Origin: DASVUC01 sp038237225
Lineage (GTDB): Bacteria > Planctomycetota > Phycisphaerae > Tepidisphaerales > Tepidisphaeraceae
Reading direction: 5' to 3'
DNA length: 64,000 bases
NCBI GenBank assembly: GCA_038237225.1
Contig: JBBRYX010000003.1
Coordinates: 207,759-271,758 of the forward strand
The stretch's first letter is position 1; each line of letters opens with the position of its first letter. A model generated the notes under the pieces. That model saw nothing but the letters and a program-made list of their open reading frames with translations. It was not told the DNA's origin and searched no databases. The position numbers were made by a program, and so were the translations under genes. Below, piece by piece: positions 17,407-26,599 of the stretch.

Positions 17407-18417
17407 TCAATGAGAAGCCGGAGCAGTTGGAGCGGAAGATGACCCAGCTCCAGCCTTTCCACTTTGTGATCCAGCCGGCTTCGTCGAAGTCTTTTTACGC
17501 AGATGGCGATCGAACCAGTCCGTCATCACGATTGTGTCGTCCTTCAGCTTCGGCCAACCATGCCCCATCCCCGGCCGGACGATCAGCTCATGGATGACAT
17601 GCTTCTCCTCGAGCTTCTGCATCAGGACACGCGCCTGCTGAATCGGAACCAGCGTGTCCGCGTCGCCGTGAATGACCAACACCGGCGGATCGTCCTCGCT
17701 CACGTAGGTGATCGGTGAGACCAGCACCTCCATGTCGTGAATCTTCTTCTCATCGGTGATCTGCACATACCGATTTGTCTTCGGGTTCAGTTCGCGGAAA
17801 TCAAAGGCAGCTCGAAACGCCGCCAGCACGGTTTTCACCGCGTCCTTGCCCGGTTCCCCATAGTTCACAAAATCCGTCGGTGGAAACCACGCGCACACCG
17901 CCTGCACCCGGCTCGAAACCTTGTCCACAGGATCGGCGGCCTTTTCGTCCCCCTTATCCGATGCCAGTCCCGTCATCAGCGAAAGATGTCCGCCCGCCGA
18001 TCCGCCGAAGACTCCGATCTTGTTCGGATCGATCTTCCACCGCTTGGCATTGAATCGCACAAACCGCACCGCGCGCCGCACGTCCAACACCGCATCCGGA
18101 ATCGTGTAACGCGGCTGCGATCCGTGCACCACCACAAAGATCGTGTAACCGCGATTGAGGATCTCCTGCGTAAACGGCAGCAAAGTGTCCGGCGTGAAGT
18201 TGTGCGCCGAGAACCACCCCCCGCTGGAGATCATCATCGCCGCCGCGCCGTTGGGGTTCTTCGTCGGCCGAATCACATCCAGCGTCAGCGCCATCCCATC
18301 CTTGCGCCCATAGATCACATCCGCCTCATGCTGATATGGAACCGTCGTGGGATGGGTCGTCGCGTGATTACCAAAGGACCACAGAAGAAACAGTAAGCTT
18401 TGCGCAATGATGGCCAT
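17407..18417 (-). CDS. Secreted alpha/beta hydrolase (BD-FAE / esterase-lipase type)
   Basis: A 336-residue protein. The N-terminus (MAIIAQSLLFLLWSFG) is hydrophobic and could be a signal peptide. The catalytic triad is readable: Ser140 in FGGSAGGH, an Asp at about 252-254 in HGDADTLVP, and His286 in PGMGHGW. SGGWF near residue 66 corresponds to the oxyanion-hole HGGxW/F motif, here with Ser for His. Related planctomycete proteins are annotated as acetyl or feruloyl esterases; the substrate is not determined here. Its 3' end nearly abuts the convergent TPR-GT9 gene (4 bases), and its 5' end overlaps the divergent DUF488 gene. Confidence 0.82.
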   Translation of the reverse strand: MAIIAQSLLFLLWSFGNHATTHPTTVPYQHEADVIYGRKDGMALTLDVIRPTKNPNGAAAMMISSGGWFSAHNFTPDTLLPFTQEILNRGYTIFVVVHGSQPRYTIPDAVLDVRRAVRFVRFNAKRWKIDPNKIGVFGGSAGGHLSLMTGLASDKGDEKAADPVDKVSSRVQAVCAWFPPTDFVNYGEPGKDAVKTVLAAFRAAFDFRELNPKTNRYVQITDEKKIHDMEVLVSPITYVSEDDPPVLVIHGDADTLVPIQQARVLMQKLEEKHVIHELIVRPGMGHGWPKLKDDTIVMTDWFDRHLRKKTSTKPAGSQSGKAGAGSSSAPTAPASH

Positions 18418-18922
18418 TCCCGCACACTATCGGATTGTTGAGCCGGGTCAACTCCAACTGGAGACCGCGCCTGCTCGATCCCTAAACTTGCTCGTGCCGA
18501 TCAAGACCAAACGCTGGGATGACCTCGCCGGGCCGGATGATGGTTTCCGGCTCCTGGTCTGCCGGTATCGCCCGAGAGGGATCGCCAAGAGCGCTGAGAC
18601 ATGGGATGCCTGGGAACCCAGGCTCGGCCCCGGCAAAGACCTCCATTCCGGCGCCTACGGCAAAAAAGGTGCGATGCTTTCCTGGGACTCGTACCAGCGC
18701 CTCTATCTGAATGAGATGCGCGACCAGCCCGCCTTGATTGCAGACCTCGCGAAACGCGTTGCCGCGGGCGAAACGATCACGCTGTTGTGCTCATCCGCCT
18801 GCACCCGCGAATCCCGCTGTCACCGATCCCTGCTCAAACAACTCATTGAACATCAACTGCAAGTTCCTCCGGTAGGGGCGACGCTTGCATCGCCCTCTTC
18901 TCCCTCACAGAATCGAGACTAA
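18407..18922 (+). CDS. DUF488 family protein
   Basis: A 171-residue protein of the DUF488 family. Conserved features are RYRPRGI near residue 58, the WDAWEPRLGPGKDLH block, and the C-terminal cysteine/histidine cluster LLCSSACTRESRCHRSLL, characteristic of the family and suggesting a metal or nucleic-acid contact. The function of DUF488 is not established. Its start overlaps the start of the divergent hydrolase by 11 bases. The last roughly 16 residues (VPPVGATLASP...) are encoded by a dispersed palindromic repeat at 18872-18895, so the natural C-terminus was probably shorter. Confidence 0.78.
   Translation: MMAIPAHYRIVEPGQLQLETAPARSLNLLVPIKTKRWDDLAGPDDGFRLLVCRYRPRGIAKSAETWDAWEPRLGPGKDLHSGAYGKKGAMLSWDSYQRLYLNEMRDQPALIADLAKRVAAGETITLLCSSACTRESRCHRSLLKQLIEHQLQVPPVGATLASPSSPSQNRD
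18872..18895. repeat. Short copy of the GTAGGGGCGACGC palindrome, inside the DUF488 3' end
   Basis: GTAGGGGCGACGCTTGCATCGCCC is a half-size member of the GGCGACGC family also seen at 12296-12368, 44622-44661 and 45336-45380. It lies in the last 50 bases of the DUF488 coding frame. Confidence 0.5.
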
Positions 18923-18925
18923 CCC

Positions 18926-19507
18926 ATGCCCGACAGCCCCATCCTCATCATCAGCGGCACCAATCGCCCCGGCTCCAACGCCCTCCGTATCGCCGGGATC
19001 CTTGCAGGTTACTACGAGCGCCTGAACGTCCCCCACGAGATCTTGAGCCTTGCGGATCTTCCGCCGGAAATGTTCCTCCCCGCCAGTTACGCAAACAAGC
19101 CGCCCGCCATCCAGGAACTCCAGAAGCGAATTCTCGATTCGCCAGGCCTGCACATCGTCACGCCCGAGTACAACGGCTCCTTCCCCGGCGTGCTCAAATA
19201 TTTCATCGACATGCTTAAGTTCCCCGAGAGCTTCGAGTGCAAACCGGTCGCCTTCGTCGGCGAAGCCAACGGCCTATGGGGCGGGCTTCGCGCCGTCGAG
19301 CAGCTTCAGGGCATCTTCGGCTATCGCAACGCCCACATCTTCCCCGAGCGGGTGTTCATTTCCGCCGTCAAGAATAAGTTCGACGGCGATGGGAAACTCA
19401 TCGACCCCGCCATCGACAAGCGCCTCGCGAGCCAGGTCCAGCGGTTCGCGTCCTACGCGACACATATGCGGACCTGCCTCCTGCCGGAAAATCCAGCGTC
19501 GCGCTAA
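18926..19507 (+). CDS. NADPH-dependent FMN reductase family protein
   Basis: A 193-residue flavodoxin-like protein. The N-terminal loop ISGTNRPGSNALRIA binds the FMN phosphate, and VTPEYNGSFPGVLKYFID is the second FMN-binding signature of the NADPH-dependent FMN/chromate/azo reductase family. The conserved WGGLRAVEQL follows. It probably reduces quinones, azo compounds or metals with NAD(P)H in the cytoplasm; the physiological acceptor is unknown. The start is 3 bases after the DUF488 stop, so the two are probably translated from one message. Confidence 0.88.
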   Translation: MPDSPILIISGTNRPGSNALRIAGILAGYYERLNVPHEILSLADLPPEMFLPASYANKPPAIQELQKRILDSPGLHIVTPEYNGSFPGVLKYFIDMLKFPESFECKPVAFVGEANGLWGGLRAVEQLQGIFGYRNAHIFPERVFISAVKNKFDGDGKLIDPAIDKRLASQVQRFASYATHMRTCLLPENPASR

Positions 19508-19640
19508 GCACGAAATCCGGAGCACGAAATCCGAAACAAACCCCAAGCACGAAGAGGAAATCATCGAAACGGTTGTTTGGAGCATTTCCGCTTCAGCCAT
19601 TCGTGCTTGTTTCGGATTTCGTGCTTCGGATTTCGGATTT
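19508..19640. repeat. Inverted pair of 14 bp / heptamer arrays (GCACGAAATCCG-type)
   Basis: The left arm repeats GCACGAAATCCGGA / GCACGAAATCCGAA and then GCACGAAGAG. The right arm is the inverse: TTCGTGCTTGTTTCGG, then ATTTCGTGCTTCGGATTTCGGATTT. The 14 bp period is two heptamers. The whole can fold into a long imperfect hairpin and lies just after the FMN reductase stop. Confidence 0.8.
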
Positions 19641-19707
19641 GTCCGCCACAAACGTGCGGCTCGCTCACATCGTTGAAAACCAGCGCATCCATCGCACAAT
19701 AGGGTGC

Positions 19708-21732
<2,025 letters not shown>

Positions 21733-21773
21733 ATTCTACGTGCCATTACGAGGTCTTCGGCGTCTAATTTCCG

Positions 21774-23057
21774 ATGATGCTTCTAATCCGAGCGCTGCCG
21801 ATGCTTCTCCCGTTGCTGGTTTTCATCCCTCTCGCAGGCGCCGAGCCGAAAATCTTCACCGAAACCATCGGCACCGTGATCGATGCTCGAACTCAGAAAC
21901 CAGTCACCTCATTCTTCACCGTTCTTCGCCCCGCCCGGAGCACCGGCGCAACCTGGCAATCTCACACCTTTAGGGAGCACGCCGACGCGAAAGGCGAATT
22001 TAGGATCCCCATCAAAAACGTCTGGCAAGAAGGCGCGTACGTGCGCGTGATGGCCGACGGATACAAGCCCGCGAAGGCACGCATCGACAAAGCGACGACC
22101 GACCGCCTGGAAATCTGGCTCAAGCCCGCGGATCCGATCACGGGACATGTTGTCGATACCGGCGGCAAATCCATCGCAGGCGCCGACGTCGCGCTCGCAT
22201 CCGAATTCGGCGCGCTGAGACTGGAATCGGGACACCTCAAGTTCAACGGGCTCGGCGCCAAGGCCGGTCAGAAGATCATCGAAACCGCCCGCGACGGCGC
22301 CTTCGAACTCCCCGGCGGTGAAGACGACGCCTTCATCGTCATTGTCCACGAATCCGGTTACGGGCAAGTTAAAGTCAACGATCCCTCAGACAGGATCACG
22401 CTCAAGCCCTGGGCGCGCATCCAGGGCCAACTCCTCCTTGGCACAAAGCCCGGCGCCGGCTGGCTCGTTTCCTTCAACGGCAGCACGCCGGCAAATTCGA
22501 GCTTCCCCTGGGTTTCCCAATGGTCCCAGGTCACGTGCGATTCCGCGGGCAAGTTCGATACCGGGCCGCTTGTGCCTGATGCGCGAATGCAGGCGTCCGT
22601 TTTCGTAAAGACCGGCAACTCAACTTCCCTCGTGCTCGGCGTGGTGACCTTCGTCGATACCAAACCCGGCAAGACCCTGAAGCTGACTCTCGGCGGCGAG
22701 GGTCGGCCCGTCATCGGCCGCCTCGTCGGCTCCGACGGGAATCCCTTGCCCAATCGCAAGCTCTGGATTCGCACGCCCGCGCCGCACCTCGGTATGCCCG
22801 GCGACAATGAGATGTGGAAAGCTCAGGGGGAATTTTTCCAGGCCGTTCAAGGCGCGAAGTATCACCACGAGGTGGTGACGGACGCCGAGGGCAGATTTCG
22901 AATCCCGCGTCTGCCGCAGGGAAACTTCGAGATCGACGGCGCGTGGATCGCCAAGGACAGCCAGCGACGCTTCGAGGTCAACCCCATGGACAGCGGCAAG
23001 AGCGACGAGCCGTTGGATCTCGGCGATCTGAAAGAGACGCGGAAACCACGCAATTGA
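21774..23057 (+). CDS. Secreted carboxypeptidase-regulatory-like (Ig-fold) protein
   Basis: A 427-residue protein with an N-terminal signal peptide (LPMLLPLLVFIPLAGAEP). It contains several CarboxypepD_reg-like beta-sandwich units: GTVIDARTQKPVTSFF, GHVVDTGGKSIAGADV, GRLVGSDGNPLPNRKL, each followed by an F-R-I-P or F-E-L-P strand (GEFRIP, GAFELPG, GRFRIP). Such units are common in planctomycete exported proteins and serve in folding, adhesion or as linkers. No catalytic domain is visible. It begins 41 bases after the esterase stop and is probably co-transcribed with it. Confidence 0.7.
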   Translation: MMLLIRALPMLLPLLVFIPLAGAEPKIFTETIGTVIDARTQKPVTSFFTVLRPARSTGATWQSHTFREHADAKGEFRIPIKNVWQEGAYVRVMADGYKPAKARIDKATTDRLEIWLKPADPITGHVVDTGGKSIAGADVALASEFGALRLESGHLKFNGLGAKAGQKIIETARDGAFELPGGEDDAFIVIVHESGYGQVKVNDPSDRITLKPWARIQGQLLLGTKPGAGWLVSFNGSTPANSSFPWVSQWSQVTCDSAGKFDTGPLVPDARMQASVFVKTGNSTSLVLGVVTFVDTKPGKTLKLTLGGEGRPVIGRLVGSDGNPLPNRKLWIRTPAPHLGMPGDNEMWKAQGEFFQAVQGAKYHHEVVTDAEGRFRIPRLPQGNFEIDGAWIAKDSQRRFEVNPMDSGKSDEPLDLGDLKETRKPRN

Positions 23058-23069
23058 CTTGCCCGCGCC

Positions 23070-24770
23070 TTGCCCGAAGATCACCGCGAGTCGATCACCA
23101 CGCTGGGCGAGGGTCTTGTGTCAGTCCAAATTCAGGACAGTTCCGTGCGTAACGTGAGCGAAGCATTTGCACGGCGGAGCATCTCAGCAAGAACTCTGTT
23201 GCTCGCCTGGATCGCGGCGGGAGTGCTACTCGTCATCACGCTTAGCTTTCCCAGCATCGATCGAGCGCAGGAAGCGCGCGTGCTCGAGACCGCGCGCGAA
23301 ATGATGGATGCGCCGGTGAGGGGATGGATGATTCCCGTCTTCAACGGCGAGGTCCGGCTGCAAAAGCCGCCGCTCGCCTACTGGCTGGCGGCGAGCGCTT
23401 TCAAGCTCTTTGGCGTTCGCGCTTGGGCCGGGCGATTGCCTTTCGCAATGGCGGGTTGGCTCGCGGTCGGGCTGACGCAGGTCTTTGCCGCAAGACTCTT
23501 CGGCCGATTCGCGGGCTTCCTCAGCGCCGGCGCGCTCCTCGGCGGCATGATGTTCGCCCACCACGCGCGGCTCGCCGAGGCCGATGTCCTTGTCCTCCTC
23601 TTCGTTACCGCCGCCGTTTACGCCTTCTTCCGCGCGTTCGAACCTACGGAACAATCTTGCCGAGCCGTCACCCTCTGGTTTTATGCCGGCTCCCTGGCCA
23701 TCGCATTCGCCATCCTCAGCAAAGGCTTGCCCGCGCTCTTCGCCCTGCTTTTCCTGGTTGCACTCGCGTGGAAGACCCGGCGGTGTGATCGCTTGCTCCA
23801 CTGGATCAAGTGCGGCGCGCCGCTGGCCATGCTGCTGCTCGCGGCACCCTGGTTCATCTACGCGATCATCGCGGTCGGCCCGCGGACTTTCGCCGAAGAA
23901 GCGAAAGTCGCCGCCCTCGGCGAAGGTCACCGCGGCTGGTTCGTTGCCTACCTTCCGCAGATGCTGGTGGCGATCGCGCCCTGGACCGCCTTTGCCGTCG
24001 CGGCCGTCGCGATCTCCTTGGCGCGGGTGCGCCGGCGCAGGGATCTTCGACTGGCAATTCTCCTCCTCTGGCTTGGCGCGGTGGTAGTGCCGCTCTGTCT
24101 CGCGGGGCAGAAACAGAAACACTACCTGATGTCCGCGCTCCCACCGCTCGCGATCTTGACCGGCTGGTTCCTCGACCGTTCGCTGCGCGCCGGCCGCGGA
24201 TCCCGTCTCGCGCGGATCTGCAAGACCCTCCTGATCGGCACGGCCATCGCGTCTGCATTCGCAGGCTTGGGCATCCCCGTCGCCGCAAGAATGTTTCGCG
24301 GCGGGCGTCAACTCCAGGCCCTTGATCTCGCCGTTCCATGCGGCGCCGTCACCGTCGCGGCCATCTTCCTCTATCTCATCGCACGCCGTCGCATCGCCTT
24401 CGCTATCCTGCTGTTCCTGATCACCTCGGCCATCGCCACCACCATGATCGACGGCGTCTGGGTCCAAACGCTCAAGCTGAACACACCCGAGAACACCGCC
24501 GCGGCGATTCGGCAGGAACTTGGAAACGATCGCCCCATCCGCTTCTACGGCACGCCATCGCTTCCGCTGATCTTCGCGCTGCGAACCACCATCCCCTCGA
24601 TCTCCACCCCCGGTGAACTCGCGGAAACCGCGCGGCGCGAGCCAGGCGCAATCATCCTGATTCCCACCGACACCAGGAACCCCCCGCAGCCTCTGCCGGA
24701 TCTTCTCATCGAGCGAAGGTCATTCGCAGGAACCGACAAAACCCTGCGAGTGTGCGAATTCGCCCGCTGA
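23070..24770 (+). CDS. GT39/ArnT-like membrane glycosyltransferase
   Basis: About 566 residues (TTG at 23070) or 550 (GTG at 23118, which has GAGGG just upstream and is plausible). A GT-C fold membrane protein: the first membrane segment is followed by an Asp-containing loop (PSIDRAQEARVLETAREM) and then PVFNGEVRLQKPPLAYWL, the ArnT/PMT_2 signature in which Asp/Glu and the KPPL motif handle the lipid-linked donor. About ten further membrane segments and a soluble tail follow. Members transfer a sugar from a polyprenyl-phosphate carrier to lipid A, protein or polymer on the outer side of the membrane. Confidence 0.85.
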   Translation: MPEDHRESITTLGEGLVSVQIQDSSVRNVSEAFARRSISARTLLLAWIAAGVLLVITLSFPSIDRAQEARVLETAREMMDAPVRGWMIPVFNGEVRLQKPPLAYWLAASAFKLFGVRAWAGRLPFAMAGWLAVGLTQVFAARLFGRFAGFLSAGALLGGMMFAHHARLAEADVLVLLFVTAAVYAFFRAFEPTEQSCRAVTLWFYAGSLAIAFAILSKGLPALFALLFLVALAWKTRRCDRLLHWIKCGAPLAMLLLAAPWFIYAIIAVGPRTFAEEAKVAALGEGHRGWFVAYLPQMLVAIAPWTAFAVAAVAISLARVRRRRDLRLAILLLWLGAVVVPLCLAGQKQKHYLMSALPPLAILTGWFLDRSLRAGRGSRLARICKTLLIGTAIASAFAGLGIPVAARMFRGGRQLQALDLAVPCGAVTVAAIFLYLIARRRIAFAILLFLITSAIATTMIDGVWVQTLKLNTPENTAAAIRQELGNDRPIRFYGTPSLPLIFALRTTIPSISTPGELAETARREPGAIILIPTDTRNPPQPLPDLLIERRSFAGTDKTLRVCEFAR

Positions 24771-24811
24771 TTCGAGACAGGAAGGTCAACCGCAGATGCA
24801 CGCGGATCAAC

Positions 24812-25014
24812 CTATATCACTGCGCAAGATCACGCGCTGTTCGTTGTCATCCTGAGAGTCTGTCAAGATTTGACGGTAGCTCGGGCATCTTGCCCGTGTT
24901 TGTATCGCTAACACGGGCAAGATGCCCGTGCTACGGGAAAAATTCACAAGCTCTGAGGTAATCCGAAGCATCTTGCATCGATCGCCGATCCAGCAAGATC
25001 CTTCACGGAGTATG
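24812..25014. repeat. Composite nested palindromic element, copy 2
   Basis: Homologous to 8881-9091 across both flanks and the inner REP-like hairpin. The right outer arm has diverged (CTTCACGGAGTATGCAGAC instead of CTTCGGAGTACGTCAGGATGAC). It fills most of the 400-base gap between the GT39 gene and moaB; the remainder (25015-25176) shows nothing recognisable. Confidence 0.8.
24877..24935. repeat. REP-like hairpin 2
   Basis: GTAGCTCGGGCATCTTGCCCGTG and the inverse CACGGGCAAGATGCCCGTGCTAC, with a 12-base loop. Part of the six-member family and nested inside the second composite element. Confidence 0.88.
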
Positions 25015-25176
25015 CAGACGGGCTTTTCCTAATCTGCGAAATCTGTGGATCAAACTCTCGATTCTCAAGAAGCTTGTCGCGGCGCGCAAATTCTGACGGA
25101 TAGCAGTGCGGATAACGCAATCGATGCAGACGCCCTCTCTCCCTTTTCATCCGCGTCGATCGGCGGCTCCCCGTCT

Positions 25177-25686
25177 TCATTCCTTCCTCAGCTCGAACAA
25201 AAGATGCCGAAGTTCCGGCAGGATCAGCTTCGTCATCGCCAGCTCCACGGCCTTGGTGGATCCCGGCATTGAGAAGATCACCGTCTGGCGCGAGATTCCG
25301 CCCACCGCCCGCGACAGCATCGCCCCAGAGCCGATCTGTTCGTAGCTCAGCATCCGGAACAGCTCCCCAAAACCCGGCAGCGCGACCTCCAGCCGATCCC
25401 CAATCACCGGCACGGTGACATCCCGCCGAGCAATCCCCGTCCCGCCGTTCAGCAAAACCGCGTCGATCCCATCGTCCATGATCAGATCATCGAGCAGCGG
25501 CGCGAGCCGTTCCGGTTCGTCCCGCACAATCGCATACGAAACGACACGATGCCCCTCCCTCGCCAGCAGCGACTGAATAAGCTGCCCGCTCGTGTCGGTT
25601 GTAGCCGTGCGGGTATCGCTGAGCGTAAGCACCGCGCACCGAGCCGAAATCTCGCTGGCGGAGGTGATGTGCTGTTCGTATGCCAC
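25177..25686 (-). CDS. moaB: Molybdenum cofactor biosynthesis protein MoaB/MogA family
   Basis: A 169-residue protein (GTG start at 25686). The MoCF-binding fold is shown by AVLTLSDTRT, VLLNGGTGIARRDVT (the conserved GGTG-x-R-D), and IFSMPGSTKAVELAM, which binds molybdopterin. MoaB/MogA proteins adenylylate molybdopterin during cofactor assembly. No other moa genes are nearby, so the assignment between MoaB and MogA rests on family resemblance only. The gene is flanked by repeat elements on both sides. Confidence 0.9.
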   Translation of the reverse strand: MAYEQHITSASEISARCAVLTLSDTRTATTDTSGQLIQSLLAREGHRVVSYAIVRDEPERLAPLLDDLIMDDGIDAVLLNGGTGIARRDVTVPVIGDRLEVALPGFGELFRMLSYEQIGSGAMLSRAVGGISRQTVIFSMPGSTKAVELAMTKLILPELRHLLFELRKE

Positions 25687-25692
25687 TATTGT

Positions 25693-25779
25693 TTGTCAGT
25701 TGTCAGTTGTCAGTTGTCAGTTGCGAAAGCGGCTAGTAAACGTTCGGTCTCCAAGCAACGGACCACGGACCACGGACAT
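25693..25779. repeat. Two adjacent heptamer arrays with different units
   Basis: Four TTGTCAG units (25693-25720) followed by TTGCGAA in the same register, then after about 30 bases three CGGACCA-type units (25759-25779, last one CGGACAT). They fill the gap between the start of moaB and the stop of the lipoprotein gene. Confidence 0.85.
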
Positions 25780-25782
25780 TCC

Positions 25783-26271
25783 TCATAACTTCTTTCCTGC
25801 CGGCTCAACACTAAGCGTCCCGTCCTTCTGCTGTACGATCAGATTCGATCGTCCCAGCGGAAGCGTGACATCAACGCGATTGGGGTTGCGCGAGCCGCGG
25901 GAGTCCCGCGATCCCGTCGCCAGCAGCTCATCCAGCGTGTGCTGCCCGAGGTAAACGCGAAGCACCGCATCCGTGCCGGCGGGAAATTTCCCCTTCTGCT
26001 CGCCGGTCTCGGCCACTTTCCCCGGCGGAACCGCCCGCCCCGCGATCTTCTCCCCGCGCGGGTTTTCATAAGTCGCCAACTGCTCCGGCGAAAGCCAGGC
26101 CGCCTCCACCGGCGGCCCCGACTTCGTTAACCAAACCGTAATCGGCTGATCCACATCGTTCCGCACGGCAACGCTGTAACTCTTCGTAGGACCGGAACAG
26201 CCAATAAGGCCTAACAGAACCGTGAGACAGACCACGGGGGGAAGGGAGCGCAGTGGGTGAAGACGGAGCAT
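25783..26271 (-). CDS. Small lipoprotein of unknown function
   Basis: A 162-residue protein with a lipoprotein signal peptide ending in LLGLIGCSG (lipobox Cys about 25). The mature part begins TKSYSVAVRNDVDQPITVWLTKSGPP, reminiscent of a small beta-sandwich, and ends with a beta-rich stretch. I do not recognise a family. It is presumably anchored to a membrane by a lipidated Cys. No function is proposed. Confidence 0.7.
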   Translation of the reverse strand: MLRLHPLRSLPPVVCLTVLLGLIGCSGPTKSYSVAVRNDVDQPITVWLTKSGPPVEAAWLSPEQLATYENPRGEKIAGRAVPPGKVAETGEQKGKFPAGTDAVLRVYLGQHTLDELLATGSRDSRGSRNPNRVDVTLPLGRSNLIVQQKDGTLSVEPAGKKL

Positions 26272-26599
26272 AAGGTGAATCGTAATGGGTCCGTCGCCCG
26301 TTGCCAGTGCAACTTCAGCCAGTATTCATTCGGTCCAACAAATTGAGATGTCGCTGAGGTGAGTACATCAGACATTTCGATGTTCGGCGTTCGACCTTCG
26401 ACGTTCGTTTTTATTTACTCAATCAAGCAAATCCGAACGCTGAACGCCGAACTTCGAACGCCGAACGTCGAATGAGTGACGATCTCTTGCCGCTTCCGTA
26501 AACCCTCCGCGTCTTCCTCCGGGCCTCAGCGTCTCAGCGGTTGCATTTCCCACCCAACCCGCATAATCGCACGCGATGTTCGTGCAGCAGGAAAATCTC
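26272..26599. other. Intergenic region dominated by an inverted heptamer pair
   Basis: About 330 bases. Apart from the inverted heptamer arrays at 26376-26476 and a CTCCGCGTCTTCCTCC / CTCAGCGTCTCAGCGG stretch at about 26500-26543 (octamer-like), there is no gene or obvious promoter. Confidence 0.6.
26376..26476. repeat. Inverted heptamer arrays: TTCGNNN x5, then GAACNNN x6
   Basis: Left arm: TTCGATG, TTCGGCG, TTCGACC, TTCGACG, TTCGTTT in perfect 7 bp register (26376-26410). Right arm: GAACGCT, GAACGCC, GAACTTC, GAACGCC, GAACGTC, GAATGAG (26435-26476). The first four bases of each unit are kept while the rest vary, and the right arm is the complement of the left. The AT-rich loop is about 24 bases. 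Confidence 0.9.

Noticed and set aside
23226..24467. 413-codon minus-strand frame opposite the GT39 gene
   Set aside because: Its Glu/Gly/Arg-rich translation is typical of antisense to membrane-protein codons; the plus strand encodes a clear GT39 protein.
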